Shown in pieces: positions 49,624-58,003 of a DNA stretch of 64,000 nt. The notes under the pieces are model-generated. The model saw only the letters and a program-made list of their open reading frames with translations. It searched no databases and was not told the DNA's origin. Positions within the stretch are counted from its first letter, which is position 1. Every line of letters starts with the position of its first letter. Source of the DNA: Ottowia sp. SB7-C50 (GTDB taxonomy: Bacteria; Pseudomonadota; Gammaproteobacteria; Burkholderiales; Burkholderiaceae_C); NCBI RefSeq assembly GCF_033110285.1, contig NZ_CP136995.1, positions 682,001-746,000 of the forward strand. The letters run 5' to 3'. The position numbers and the translations under genes are program-made.

Positions 49624-50115
49624 TCAGAACACCCCCATCGCCACCCCCGCCGCCAGCGCCGCGCCCAGTTCTTCGGCGCGCTTCAGGTCATGAGGTGCAA
49701 TGTGCTTGGGCGCCAGGATTTCCTCGGGCGTCTGCGCGCGCGTGCAGACGATGAGCGCGGGCGCGATGGGCTTCAGCCGCCAGCCGGTGGCGATGCGCTC
49801 GGTCTGGCGGGCGGCGTTGCTGCCGTCGCTGCCGGCGCAGACGATGGTGGCGTACGGCCGGCCTTCGATGCGGCCCAGCACCGGGTAGTAGCAACGGTCG
49901 AAAAAATCCTTCATCAACCCGGCGATGGCCGCCAGGTTTTCGGGCAGGGCGAACAGGTAGGCGTCGGCGGCCACCACGTCGTCGGGGCCGGCCTGCGGCG
50001 CGGTCAGCAGGCGCACCTGCACACCCGCTTCGGCCTGCGCGCCACGCACGGCGGCCTGCGCCAGTTGGGCCGAGCCGCCGGTCATGGAGTGATAGACGAC
50101 CAGCAGCGTCTTCAT
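49624..50115 (-). CDS. Flavodoxin-like NAD(P)H-dependent oxidoreductase
   Basis: 163 residues, flavodoxin fold. The FMN phosphate loop is VVYHSMTGGSAQLAQAAV, and the ring-binding loops ADAYLFALPENLAAIAGLMK and FFDRCYYPVLGRIEGRPYAT fit WrbA/FMN-reductase-like proteins. The electron acceptor is unknown. The ATG at 50115 is preferred over one seven codons upstream. It is minus strand inside the his region, convergent to hisD with a 119-base gap and followed upstream by a palindromic repeat. Confidence 0.8.
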   Translation of the reverse strand: MKTLLVVYHSMTGGSAQLAQAAVRGAQAEAGVQVRLLTAPQAGPDDVVAADAYLFALPENLAAIAGLMKDFFDRCYYPVLGRIEGRPYATIVCAGSDGSNAARQTERIATGWRLKPIAPALIVCTRAQTPEEILAPKHIAPHDLKRAEELGAALAAGVAMGVF

Positions 50116-50129
50116 GCGGTGCCAGTGCC

Positions 50130-50280
50130 GTGTCACCGATCAGATGTCGCCGGCAGCGCGCGGCCATCGGCGCGCTGCGCAAGGCGCAGGCCGCAGCCCA
50201 TACCGGGCAGTATGGGCAAGGGCTGCAACGCCGCGCTGCGAGTCGAGGGCAAGCGCAGCCCGACAGATGATCGGTGACAC
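50130..50280. repeat. Palindromic repeat with 13-bp perfect ends
   Basis: GTGTCACCGATCA (50130-50142) and TGATCGGTGACAC (50268-50280) are exact complements. A CCCATACCGGGCAGTATGGG hairpin lies in the centre (about 50199-50218). The 151-bp element fills the gap between two minus-strand genes. Confidence 0.75.
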
Positions 50281-50288
50281 GACACTGG

Positions 50289-50870
50289 TCAGCGCACCAG
50301 CTTGCGCCGCGGCAGGCCGGCCGACAGGCCCGCCAGGTTGCGGCGCTGGTCGACCCAGGTCAGGCGGCCGGTGTCAAAGCCGGCGTCGCGCGCCTGCTCC
50401 AGCAGCGTGGCGCGCGCGCCGGGGCGGGTCTGTGGGGTGCGTGACAGCAGCCACAGGTAGTCGTGCGTGGGGCCGCTGACCAGCGCGTGCTGGTAGTCGT
50501 CGTCGACGGCGAACACGATGTAGCTGGCGCGAATCGGCCAGAAGAAGCTGACCTGCAGGTGCGCGTCGGCCCCGCCGGCAATGGGCTGTGCACTGGCCTG
50601 CGCCTCACGCCAGCGGCGCAGCGCCGGGTCGAAGCCGCGGTTGGTGACCTGCACCTTGCCGCCGGCCAGCAGCCGGTAGTCGGCGGTGACGTCGGTCAGG
50701 CCGCGCTCGTAGCCGTGGTCGATGCGGGCAATCTCGTACCAGCGGCCCAGGTAGCGGGTCAGGCTGAAGGGCTGCACCGGCTCGACGCCGGGCGGCACGC
50801 CCAGGTGCTGCGCCATGCGGTACAGCGCCCAGCCGCCCGCTCCAAGCAATGCGATCGATCTCAGTTTCAT
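50289..50870 (-). CDS. Lipocalin family protein (Blc-like)
   Basis: 193 residues. The lipocalin signature GXW is in LTRYLGRWYEIARIDHGYER; later strands include YRLLAGGKVQVTNRGFDP, LQVSFFWPIRASYIVFAVDD and HDYLWLLSRTP, as in bacterial lipocalin Blc. Blc is an outer-membrane lipoprotein that binds lysophospholipids. Here the N-terminus (MKLRSIALLGAGGWALYRMA) is a hydrophobic anchor without a lipobox Cys, so it may stay as a signal anchor. It is minus strand, in the inserted block between hisD and hisC. Confidence 0.83.
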   Translation of the reverse strand: MKLRSIALLGAGGWALYRMAQHLGVPPGVEPVQPFSLTRYLGRWYEIARIDHGYERGLTDVTADYRLLAGGKVQVTNRGFDPALRRWREAQASAQPIAGGADAHLQVSFFWPIRASYIVFAVDDDYQHALVSGPTHDYLWLLSRTPQTRPGARATLLEQARDAGFDTGRLTWVDQRRNLAGLSAGLPRRKLVR

Positions 50871-50973
50871 CTTGGTTCAACAGCATAGCGGCCCGCGGCG
50901 CCGGCGGGCTGTAGGCGCAGGCCGCGATTTCGGTCGCCGGGAGCACGCGGCGGCGCGGCGTTTGCGCATGTTT

Positions 50974-51022
50974 TGGCGTTCTGGCGCTGGATGGACAAGC
51001 GCTTGCAGCTATAAAAAACGCA
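50974..51022. repeat. Family A dispersed repeat upstream of FAD oxidoreductase
   Basis: GGCGTTCTGGCGCTGGATGG, ACAAGCGCTTGCAGCTATAA, then AAAACGCAGCG. This is a family A copy in the reverse orientation, in the divergent gap. Confidence 0.6.
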
Positions 51023-51050
51023 GCGACGCAGCGCCGCCGAGAATACGCCC

Positions 51051-52250
51051 ATGAGCGAACATGTGGTGATCATCGGCGGTGGCGCCATCGGCAGCAGCAT
51101 TGCGCGCTACCTGACCCAGCCCGAGGCGCAGGCCGCGCGCCCGTGCCGCGTGACGGTGCTGGAGCGCGACTTCAGCTACGCCCGCGCGTCGTCGGCGCTG
51201 TCGGCGTCGTCAATCCGGCAGCAGTTTTCGACCGCCATCAACATGGCGATTTCGGCCTACGGCATCGGCGTGCTGCGCGACGCGGAGCGCGAACTGGCCG
51301 TGCCGGGCGAACCGCCGCCCTGCGTGGGCCTGCACGAAGGCGGCTACCTGTACCTGGCCACGCCGGCGGGCGAGGGCGTGTTGCGCGACAACCACGCCGT
51401 GCAGCGCGCCGCCGGTGCCGACGTGGCGCTGCTGACACCCGGTGAACTGCGCGCGCGCTTTCCCTGGTTGTGCACCGACGGGCTGGCGCTGGGTTCGCTG
51501 GGCTTGTCGGGCGAGGGCTGGTTCGACGGCTACAGCCTGCTGCAGGCGTTTCGCGCCCAGGCGCGGGCGCAGGGCGCGTGCTACGTGGCGGCCGAGGCGG
51601 TCGGGTTTGAGGTCGAAAATGGGCTGTCGCGCTCGTCCATCAAGCGGATCAAGCTATCAAATGGTGAGCAAATCGACGCCGATGTGGTCGTCAACGCCGC
51701 CGGCCCCTGGGCGCGCGCGGTGGCGGGCTGGGCCGGCATCGACCTGCCGGTGTTTGCCCGCCGGCGCACCGTGTTTCATGTGACCTGCCCCGAGCCGCTG
51801 CCGCGCTGCCCGCTGCTGATCGACCCGTCCGGCATCTGGCTGCGCCCCGAAGGCACGGGCTTCATCACCGGCTTTGCGCCGCACGCCGACCAGGACGGCG
51901 ACGAACTGCCGCTGGACGAGCCCGACCACCACGCCTTCGAAGACTTCGTCTGGCCCCGCCTGGCCGAGCGCATCCCCGCCTTCGAGGCGCTGCGCCTGCA
52001 GCGCACCTGGGCGGGCTATTACGAGATGAACACCTTCGACCAGAACGCCATCATCGGCCCGCACCCCGCCTGCGACAACCTGATCTTTGCCAACGGCTTT
52101 TCGGGCCACGGCCTGCAGCAGGCGCCCGCCGTGGGGCGCGGCGTGGCGGAATGGATTGCGCACGGAGGGTATCGCACGCTGGACCTGTCGCCGCTGGGCT
52201 GGGCGCGGGTGTTGGCCAATCAGCCGTTGGTCGAGAAAAACGTGATCTGA
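51051..52250 (+). CDS. FAD-dependent amine/amino-acid oxidoreductase (DAO family)
   Basis: 399 residues. The N-terminal dinucleotide motif is HVVIIGGGAIGSSIARYL, and the DAO fold is supported by SSIRQQFSTAINMAISAYGI, VVNAAGPWARAVAGWAGIDL and the C-terminal FANGFSGHGLQQAPAVGRGV, as in sarcosine/glycine oxidase relatives and FOXRED1. The substrate is unknown. At about 51610-51665 a family A-like piece is read in frame (GLSRSSIKRIKLSNGEQI). The stop codon TGA (52248-52250) is part of ATCTGACCCC, the REP motif of the RAYT element at 30 kb. Confidence 0.83.
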   Translation: MSEHVVIIGGGAIGSSIARYLTQPEAQAARPCRVTVLERDFSYARASSALSASSIRQQFSTAINMAISAYGIGVLRDAERELAVPGEPPPCVGLHEGGYLYLATPAGEGVLRDNHAVQRAAGADVALLTPGELRARFPWLCTDGLALGSLGLSGEGWFDGYSLLQAFRAQARAQGACYVAAEAVGFEVENGLSRSSIKRIKLSNGEQIDADVVVNAAGPWARAVAGWAGIDLPVFARRRTVFHVTCPEPLPRCPLLIDPSGIWLRPEGTGFITGFAPHADQDGDELPLDEPDHHAFEDFVWPRLAERIPAFEALRLQRTWAGYYEMNTFDQNAIIGPHPACDNLIFANGFSGHGLQQAPAVGRGVAEWIAHGGYRTLDLSPLGWARVLANQPLVEKNVI

Positions 52251-52261
52251 CCCCGATTGTT

Positions 52262-52294
52262 TACACGAAATTCGTGCAACACGAATTTCGTGTA
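52262..52294 (+). promoter_or_regulatory. Perfect 15-bp inverted repeat, TA operator candidate
   Basis: TACACGAAATTCGTG (52262-52276) and CACGAATTTCGTGTA (52280-52294) are exact complements with a 3-base spacer. Each arm is itself nearly palindromic (CACGAA/TTCGTG), so it could bind two dimers of the ribbon-helix-helix antitoxin encoded 12 bases downstream. Confidence 0.75.
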
Positions 52295-52305
52295 CACTCG
52301 CGGGC

Positions 52306-52542
52306 ATGAAGAACGTCACCATCACCGTGGAAGACAGCGTGCTCGAATGGGCGCGGGTGGAGGCGGCGCGGCGCGGCAGCAGTGTGTCGCGCATGGTCGG
52401 CGAGATGCTGGCCGAGAAGATGCGTCAAGAAGACGCTTACGCCCAAGCCATGCGCAACGCCCTGCGTTTTGAAACCTGGGGCGTGAGCGACGGCCCTTAC
52501 CTGACCCGCGACGAGATGTATGAGCGCGCTCGTTTTCGTTGA
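52306..52542 (+). CDS. Ribbon-helix-helix antitoxin
   Basis: 78 residues. The RHH DNA-binding part is KNVTITVEDSVLEWARVEAA followed by GSSVSRMVGEMLAEKM. The C-terminal part (FETWGVSDGPYLTRDEMYER) should bind the toxin. It precedes and overlaps a PIN-domain gene by 23 bases and is headed by a perfect inverted repeat, the standard plan for an autoregulated type II module. It differs in sequence from the fitA-like antitoxin at 47.5 kb, so the two modules were acquired separately. Confidence 0.83.
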   Translation: MKNVTITVEDSVLEWARVEAARRGSSVSRMVGEMLAEKMRQEDAYAQAMRNALRFETWGVSDGPYLTRDEMYERARFR

Positions 52543-52975
52543 CACCAACGTATTTCTGTACACGGTCGACGCCCGTGACTTGCCCAAGCAGGCGCGTGCG
52601 CGCGAATGGGTTAGGTGGTGCTGGACGGAAGAAGTCGGGCGCATCAGCACGCAGGTGCTCAACGAGTTCTACAACAACGCCATCACCAAATTCCGCACCG
52701 TGATGCCGGTTCAGCAGGCGCGCGCGCAGGTGCGCAACCTGCGACAGTGGCAACCGCCGCACCTGGATACGTACGTCATCGACGGCGCCTGGGCGCTGCA
52801 AGACCGCTACGCGCTCAGCTATTGGGACGCGCTGATCGTCTCATCCGCCCAGCAGCAGGGTTGCCACTATCTGCTCAGCGAAGATCTGCAGCACCAGCAG
52901 CGCTTTGAAACCGTGCAAGTCATCAATCCCTTTCTGGTCCGCCCCGACGAATTGCCATCGCCCGATGAAACCTGA
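52520..52975 (+). CDS. PIN-domain toxin
   Basis: 151 residues. Active-site acids are visible as Asp8 in LVFVDTNVFLYTVD, Glu in STQVLNEFYNNAITKF, and Asp in ALSYWDALIVSSAQQQGCHY plus LLSEDLQ. It starts inside the antitoxin gene (23-base overlap). Its last 11 bases overlap the start of hisC (ATG at 52965), so hisC translation probably depends partly on ribosomes leaving the toxin gene. It is a probable RNase kept inactive by its antitoxin. Confidence 0.83.
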   Translation: MSALVFVDTNVFLYTVDARDLPKQARAREWVRWCWTEEVGRISTQVLNEFYNNAITKFRTVMPVQQARAQVRNLRQWQPPHLDTYVIDGAWALQDRYALSYWDALIVSSAQQQGCHYLLSEDLQHQQRFETVQVINPFLVRPDELPSPDET

Positions 52976-54068
52976 AACCACTGGCCCCAACCCGCTCGCC
53001 CGCATCCGCCAGGACGTGCAGTCGATGCACGCCTATGCCGTGCAGGACTCGACCGGCCTGCTGAAGATGGACGCGATGGAGAACCCGCATCGCCTGTCGC
53101 CCGCGCTGCAGGCCGAGCTGGGCCGGCGCCTGGGCGAAGTTGCCATCAACCGCTACCCCGGCGCGCGCGTGGACGAACTGCGCGCCGCGCTGCACGCGTG
53201 GGCCGCGCCGCCCGAAGGCTGGTCGCTGATGCTGGGCAACGGCTCGGACGAGCTGATCAGCCTGCTGGCGATGGCGTGCGACATTCCCGGCGCGGCCATC
53301 CTGGCGCCGATGCCCGGCTTCGTCATGTACGCCATGAGCGCGCAACTGCAGGGCCTGGCCTTCCACGGCGTGCCGCTGACGGCCGACTTTGAACTGGACG
53401 AAGCCGCCATGCTGGCCGCCATCGCGCAGCACCGGCCCGCCATCCTGTACCTGGCCTACCCCAACAACCCCACCGGCACGCTGTGGGACGCGGGCGTGAT
53501 CGAGCGCCTGATCGCCGCGCAGGGCGCGCAGGGCGGCCTGGTGGTGATGGACGAGGCCTACCAGCCCTTTGCCGCGCGCAGCTGGATCGAGAACGCGCGC
53601 GCCGCGCCCGCCGCGCACCGCCACGTGCTCATCATGCGCACGCTCAGCAAGTTTGGCCTGGCGGGCGTGCGCATCGGCTACATGCTGGGCGACGCCGCGC
53701 TCGTCGCCGAAGTCGACAAGGTGCGCCCGCCCTACAACATCAGCGTGCTGAATGCAGAATGCGCGCTGTTCGCCGTCGAGCACGCCGACGTGTTTGCCGC
53801 GCAGGCGGCCGACATCCGCACGCAGCGCGCCGCGCTGATCGACGCGCTGGCCCGGCTGCCGGGCGTCACCCCGTACCCGAGCGACGCCAACATGCTGCTG
53901 GTGCGCGTGCCCGACGCAGCCCGCGCGTTCGACGGCATGCGCCAGCGCGGCGTCCTCATCAAGAACGTTTCTAGAATGCACCCGCTGCTGGCCCAATGCG
54001 TGCGCCTCACCGTCGGCACCGCCGACGAAAACGCGCAGATGCTGGCAGCCCTCGAGGCCTCGCTATGA
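52965..54068 (+). CDS. hisC: Histidinol-phosphate aminotransferase
   Basis: 367 residues, class I/II PLP enzyme. Markers: [60 protein letters not shown] and the PLP-lysine region [17 protein letters not shown]. It transfers the amino group from glutamate to imidazole acetol phosphate. The ATG at 52965 gives [20 protein letters not shown] and overlaps the toxin gene by 11 bases. Its stop overlaps the hisB start (ATGA). Confidence 0.93.
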   Translation: MKPETTGPNPLARIRQDVQSMHAYAVQDSTGLLKMDAMENPHRLSPALQAELGRRLGEVAINRYPGARVDELRAALHAWAAPPEGWSLMLGNGSDELISLLAMACDIPGAAILAPMPGFVMYAMSAQLQGLAFHGVPLTADFELDEAAMLAAIAQHRPAILYLAYPNNPTGTLWDAGVIERLIAAQGAQGGLVVMDEAYQPFAARSWIENARAAPAAHRHVLIMRTLSKFGLAGVRIGYMLGDAALVAEVDKVRPPYNISVLNAECALFAVEHADVFAAQAADIRTQRAALIDALARLPGVTPYPSDANMLLVRVPDAARAFDGMRQRGVLIKNVSRMHPLLAQCVRLTVGTADENAQMLAALEASL

Positions 54069-54664
54069 CCATGGAACCACGTACCGCCCGCGTATCACGC
54101 GACACCGCCGAAACCAGGATCACCGTCCAGCTCAACCTGGACGGCACCGGCCAGTCCCGGCTGCAGACCGGCATCGGCTTTTTTGACCACATGCTCGACC
54201 AGATCGCGCGCCACGGCCTGATCGACCTCGACGTGCAATGCGAGGGCGACCTGCACATCGACGGCCACCACACCGTCGAAGACGTGGGCATCTGCATCGG
54301 CCAGGCCGTGCGGCAGGCCGTGGGCGACAAGAAGGGCCTCACGCGCTACGGCCACAGCTATGTGCCGCTGGATGAAGCGCTGAGCCGCGTGGTGGTCGAT
54401 TTTTCGGGCCGCCCCGGCCTGGTGATGGACGCGCCGTTCACCGCCGGCATGATCGGCCAGCTGGACACGCAACTCATCCACGAGTTCTTCCAGGGCTTCG
54501 TCAACCACGCGCTGGTGTCGCTGCACGTCGACAACCTGAAGGGCGTCAACGCCCACCACCAGGCCGAAACCATCTTCAAGGCCTTTGGACGCGCGCTGCG
54601 AATGGCACTGACGCCGGACCCGCGCATGGCGGGCACGATTCCGTCCACCAAGGGAACGCTTTAA
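54065..54664 (+). CDS. hisB: Imidazoleglycerol-phosphate dehydratase
   Basis: 199 residues, monofunctional HisB. The two metal-binding repeats are visible: [20 protein letters not shown] with [16 protein letters not shown], then [20 protein letters not shown] with [17 protein letters not shown]. The ATG at 54065 overlaps the hisC stop by four bases; a second ATG two codons later is also possible. A family A repeat follows in the 43-base gap before hisH. Confidence 0.94.
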   Translation: MTMEPRTARVSRDTAETRITVQLNLDGTGQSRLQTGIGFFDHMLDQIARHGLIDLDVQCEGDLHIDGHHTVEDVGICIGQAVRQAVGDKKGLTRYGHSYVPLDEALSRVVVDFSGRPGLVMDAPFTAGMIGQLDTQLIHEFFQGFVNHALVSLHVDNLKGVNAHHQAETIFKAFGRALRMALTPDPRMAGTIPSTKGTL

Positions 54665-54722
54665 CTAAAATCGGCCTCCAGCGCCTGTCCATCAAGCGCT
54701 ATTAGCTATGAATTTAGTAGTG
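54665..54722. repeat. Family A dispersed repeat overlapping the hisH start
   Basis: ACTAAAATCGGCCTCCAGCG, CCTGTCCATCAAGCGC, then TATTAGCTATGAATTTAGTA. The hisH ATG (54708) lies within its TAGCTATGAATTTAGTAG end. Confidence 0.7.
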
Positions 54723-55379
54723 AATCAAACGGTGGCCGTGGTCGATTACGGCATGGGCAACCTGCGCTCGGTGGCGCAGGCAGTGATCCATGCCACCACC
54801 GACACGCGCGTGCAGGCGGTCATCACGGCCGACCCGCACGTGGTGCGCGCCGCCAGCCGCGTGGTGTTGCCGGGGCAGGGCGCCATGGCCGACTGCATGC
54901 GTGAACTGCGCGAATCCGGCTTGCTCGAATCGGTGCTGGAGGCAGCGGCTACGAAGCCGCTGTTCGGCGTGTGCGTGGGCATGCAAATGCTGCTGGACCA
55001 CAGCGCCGAGGGCCGCACGGCCGACGGCACGCCGGGCCTGGGGCTGATCGGTGGCGAAGTGCTGAAATTTGATTGCGCGGGTCAAACCGCGCCCGACGGC
55101 AGCCGCTACAAGGTGCCGCAGATGGGCTGGAACCGCGTGCACCAGAGCCGCCCGCACCCGGTGTGGGGCGACGTGGCCGATGGCGCGTGGTTCTACTTCG
55201 TGCACAGCTTCTACGCCCGCCCGCGGGATGCGCGCCACAGCGTGGGCGAAACCGACTTTGGCGGCCGCTTTACCTCGGCCGTGGCGCGCGATAATATTTT
55301 TGCCACCCAGTTTCACCCCGAAAAAAGTGCCGACCAGGGCCTGGCCCTGTACCGCAACTTCCTGCACTGGAACCCCTGA
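54708..55379 (+). CDS. hisH: Imidazole glycerol phosphate synthase, glutaminase subunit
   Basis: 223 residues, class I amidotransferase. The nucleophile Cys89 is in [19 protein letters not shown] and the His-Glu pair in [30 protein letters not shown] is the usual HisH start. It supplies ammonia to HisF. The first codons (MNLVV) derive from a family A repeat, and no ribosome-binding site is seen; GTG at 54720 is an alternative that starts just before the conserved part. hisA follows after 74 bases. Confidence 0.94.
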   Translation: MNLVVNQTVAVVDYGMGNLRSVAQAVIHATTDTRVQAVITADPHVVRAASRVVLPGQGAMADCMRELRESGLLESVLEAAATKPLFGVCVGMQMLLDHSAEGRTADGTPGLGLIGGEVLKFDCAGQTAPDGSRYKVPQMGWNRVHQSRPHPVWGDVADGAWFYFVHSFYARPRDARHSVGETDFGGRFTSAVARDNIFATQFHPEKSADQGLALYRNFLHWNP

Positions 55380-55382
55380 AGA

Positions 55383-55440
55383 GGTTCGGCGTTGAGCGTT
55401 CAACGTTCAGCGTGAGTGCGACTTTCATTGCCAACGCTTG
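55383..55440. repeat. GTTGAGCGTTCAACG-type repeat between hisH and hisA
   Basis: TTCGGCGTTGAGCGTTCAAC, then GTTCAGCG. It contains CGTTGA-GCGT-TCAACG. The same sequence type fills the tatA-tatB gap at 63526-63601 and a degenerate copy follows the ABC-2 permease (about 44987-45050). Confidence 0.6.
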
Positions 55441-55453
55441 AGGCTCCATCGGT

Positions 55454-56194
55454 ATGTTGTTGATTCCCGCCATCGACTTGAAAGACGGCCACTGCGTGCG
55501 CCTGAAACAGGGCGACATGGACCAGGTCACCACCTTCAGCGAGTCGCCCGCCGACATGGGCGCGCACTGGCTGGCACAGGGCGCGCGGCGCCTGCACCTG
55601 GTCGATTTGAACGGCGCCTTTGCCGGCAAGCCGCAGAACCTTTCGGCCATCAAGGCCATCCTGGCCGCCGTGGGCGACGACATTCCGGTGCAGCTGGGCG
55701 GCGGCATCCGCGACCTGGACACCATCGAAAAATACATCGACGCCGGCATCTCCTACGTCATCATCGGCACCGCGGCGGTGAAGAACCCGGGCTTCCTGAA
55801 GGACGCGTGCACCGCATTCGGCGGCCACGTCATCGTCGGCCTGGATGCCAAGGACGGCAAGGTGGCGACCGACGGCTGGAGCAAGCTGACCGGGCATGAA
55901 GTGGTTGACCTGGCCCGCAAGTTCCAGGACTGGGGCGTCGAATCCATCATCTACACCGACATCGGGCGCGACGGCATGCTCAGCGGCATCAACGTCGACG
56001 CCACGGTCAAGCTGGCGCAGGCGCTGACGATTCCCGTCATCGCCTCGGGCGGCCTCAGCAACATGGCCGACATCGAGGCGCTGTGCGCGGTCGAAAGCGA
56101 AGGCGTGCAAGGCGTCATCTGCGGGCGCGCCATCTATTCGGGCGACCTCGACTTCGCCCAGGCGCAGGCCCGCGCCGACGAACTGAACGGTTGA
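55454..56194 (+). CDS. hisA: ProFAR isomerase (HisA)
   Basis: 246 residues, TIM barrel. The catalytic Asp is in [20 protein letters not shown], and the phosphate loops are [20 protein letters not shown] and [16 protein letters not shown], with [20 protein letters not shown] in the second half. It performs the Amadori rearrangement of ProFAR before the HisHF step. The start ATG lies 74 bases after hisH behind TTGAGG. The next gene is not a his gene. Confidence 0.94.
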   Translation: MLLIPAIDLKDGHCVRLKQGDMDQVTTFSESPADMGAHWLAQGARRLHLVDLNGAFAGKPQNLSAIKAILAAVGDDIPVQLGGGIRDLDTIEKYIDAGISYVIIGTAAVKNPGFLKDACTAFGGHVIVGLDAKDGKVATDGWSKLTGHEVVDLARKFQDWGVESIIYTDIGRDGMLSGINVDATVKLAQALTIPVIASGGLSNMADIEALCAVESEGVQGVICGRAIYSGDLDFAQAQARADELNG

Positions 56195-56301
56195 GCGGCG
56201 CGGCGCCGCGCGCGCCGGGTCCAGTACTTGAAAGCCGCGTCTTCAAGACGCGCCTTTGGCTGACGTGCAGCGCGCCGGCGCGCTGGAACAATGCCGTCAC
56301 C

Positions 56302-57156
56302 ATGAACCTTGCCAGCCTGTTCGGCGGCCTTGCCGACCATACTCTTGAGTTGCCCACGGGCGATCGCGTTTCCGTTTCGTCTCACGGCGGCCAGGTGCTG
56401 CACTGGCGCGTGGACGATGGCGAGGAACTGCTGTACCTCAGCCCCGCCGCATCGGCGTCGGACGGGCAGGCGATTCGCGGCGGCATCCCGGTCTGCTGGC
56501 CCCAGTTCAACATGCGCGGGCCGTTGCCCAAGCACGGCTTTGCGCGCCATGCCACGTGGCGGCTGCATGGCCGCGACGACACCAGCCTGCTGCTGGAACT
56601 GACACCCGCCGATCTGACCGAGGCCGAGCGTGCCGCCTGGCCGCACGAATTTCAGCTGCGCCAGAAGATCGACCTGGCGCCGGGGCAGCTCACCGTGACG
56701 CTGGATGTCAGCAACCTGGGCCAGGCGCCGTTCAGCTTCACCACCGCGCTGCACAGCTACCTGCGCGTGGCGGACGTGGCGCAGGCCCAGCTGAGCGGGC
56801 TCGAACGCACCCTGATGTCGGACGGGCAGGCCGCCACCCGCAGCCCTTTCCAGCCTCCGCGCTTCGGCGCCGCGGTGGACCGCGTCCACCACGTGCCGCC
56901 CCCCGCCGCTGACGACACCTTCCATGAGTTGCAGTGGACCCTGACCACGCCGGCGCGCACGCTCACGCTGCGCCAGAGCGACACGCTGCCCGATGTGGTG
57001 GTGTGGAACCCGGGACCGGACGCGGGCATCGCCGACTTGGCTGAAGACGAATGGCGCCAGTTTGTGTGTGTGGAGGCGGCGGCCGTGGACGTGCCGGTGA
57101 CGCTGGCGCCCGGTGCGGAGTGGATTGGCTGGCAGGCGATCACGTTGCAGAGATGA
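56302..57156 (+). CDS. D-hexose-6-phosphate mutarotase (YeaD-like aldose epimerase)
   Basis: 284 residues, galactose-mutarotase fold. Markers: IRGGIPVCWPQFNMRGPLPK, HGFARHATWRL, FTTALHSYLRVADVAQAQL, and VVVWNPGPDAGIADLAEDEW with the closing FVCVEAAAVDVPVTLAPGAE. It interconverts anomers of glucose 6-phosphate. It has no role in histidine synthesis and is an insertion between hisA and hisF. The start ATG at 56302 has no strong ribosome-binding site. Confidence 0.87.
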   Translation: MNLASLFGGLADHTLELPTGDRVSVSSHGGQVLHWRVDDGEELLYLSPAASASDGQAIRGGIPVCWPQFNMRGPLPKHGFARHATWRLHGRDDTSLLLELTPADLTEAERAAWPHEFQLRQKIDLAPGQLTVTLDVSNLGQAPFSFTTALHSYLRVADVAQAQLSGLERTLMSDGQAATRSPFQPPRFGAAVDRVHHVPPPAADDTFHELQWTLTTPARTLTLRQSDTLPDVVVWNPGPDAGIADLAEDEWRQFVCVEAAAVDVPVTLAPGAEWIGWQAITLQR

Positions 57157-57157
57157 C

Positions 57158-57265
57158 CGCCTGTGCCGCTGGCGCAGCTTCCCCCAAAGGGGCACGACGC
57201 CAGTGGCCGGGCCAAGCCCGTTCCACGGCGTCCTGACACGGCCTGCTGCGCGGCCTTTCGTTTTT
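57158..57265. repeat. Family B dispersed repeat after the mutarotase gene
   Basis: TGTGCCGCTGGCGCAGCTTC, CCCCAAAGGGGCACGACGCC, AGTGGCCGGGCC...ACGGCGTCCTGACACGGCC and TGCTGCGCGGCC. This is a complete family B copy between convergent genes. Confidence 0.7.
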
Positions 57266-57291
57266 GAACGGGCGCTCGACGGAAGGCGTAG

Positions 57292-57684
57292 TCAGCGAAT
57301 CAATTGCACGCGCACGCCGATGGCCGCCGCGTCCAAATCCGCCCAGGCGCGGTCGGCGGTCACCGCCACGCCCTGCATGCCGCGCGCCAGCGCCAGACAG
57401 GCGCGGTCGCCCAGCGACAGGCCGTACTCACGCGTGATCGCACGCAGCGCGGCGCAGGCGGTCGCTTGTTCGGCGTCGAAGTCGATCACATCCAGACTGA
57501 ATTGCGACAGGCCACGAGACAATTCGCGCTCGGGCAGGCCGAAGTCGATCAGCTTGGTGCCCACCTCGGCCAGGTTCACGCTGCTGATGACGCACTCGTT
57601 CGAGAGCAGCAGGTCCATGGCGGCCTCCGCACCCGGCTCGCCCTTGCTGATGGCGATCAGCACAGAGGAGTCAATGACGTGCAT
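57292..57684 (-). CDS. VapC-type PIN-domain toxin
   Basis: 130 residues. Acidic sites: Asp5 in MHVIDSSVLIAISKGEPG, Glu in SSVNLAEVGTKLIDFG, Asp in LSLGDRACLALARGMQGVAV and ADRAWADLD. This is the classic VapC layout, a tRNA- or rRNA-cleaving RNase in characterised cases. The ATG at 57684 overlaps the antitoxin stop (ATGA); a GTG lies one codon upstream. It is minus strand, opposite to the his genes. Confidence 0.85.
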   Translation of the reverse strand: MHVIDSSVLIAISKGEPGAEAAMDLLLSNECVISSVNLAEVGTKLIDFGLPERELSRGLSQFSLDVIDFDAEQATACAALRAITREYGLSLGDRACLALARGMQGVAVTADRAWADLDAAAIGVRVQLIR

Positions 57685-57941
57685 CACTCGCGACTTTCGC
57701 GCGCGGCCTCGGCCCGGCGCTCGGCGATGAACTCATCGGTCAGGCTGCGCCCCGGCGTCGGGGGAAGATGGCTGTCAAAATAGGCGCGCAGCTTGGCGTA
57801 GCGCTGCGACGCGGGGGTGAGGATCAGGCTGCCGTCCTTGACCTCCACGTGCACGCGGCTGCCGGGCTTGAAGCCCAGTTGCTCGCGCAGCGCTGCCGGA
57901 ATCAGCACGCGGCCGTTGTCGGAAATGGCAAGGCTGGTCAT
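57684..57941 (-). CDS. AbrB/SpoVT-type antitoxin (VapB/MazE-like)
   Basis: 85 residues. The N-terminal swapped-hairpin DNA-binding domain is SLAISDNGRVLIPAALREQL with GSRVHVEVKDGSLIL. The C-terminal helix (RSLTDEFIAERRAEAARESR) should bind the PIN toxin. I chose the ATG at 57941 because GGAGG lies 5 bases upstream; the ATG at 57953 overlaps that site. An inverted repeat just upstream is the probable operator and is shared with the hisF leader. Confidence 0.85.
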   Translation of the reverse strand: MTSLAISDNGRVLIPAALREQLGFKPGSRVHVEVKDGSLILTPASQRYAKLRAYFDSHLPPTPGRSLTDEFIAERRAEAARESRE

Positions 57942-57955
57942 GAATGCCTCCATAG

Positions 57956-57975
57956 GTCAGAAATTTAATTCTGAC
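57956..57975. promoter_or_regulatory. Operator-like inverted repeat between antitoxin and hisF
   Basis: GTCAGAA (57956-57962) and TTCTGAC (57969-57975) flank ATTTAA. The element is 14 bases upstream of the antitoxin start and 28 bases upstream of the hisF start, so antitoxin binding could also affect hisF transcription. Confidence 0.6.
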
Positions 57976-58003
57976 AGATAAACCGAAATTGTCAAAAAAC
58001 CCA

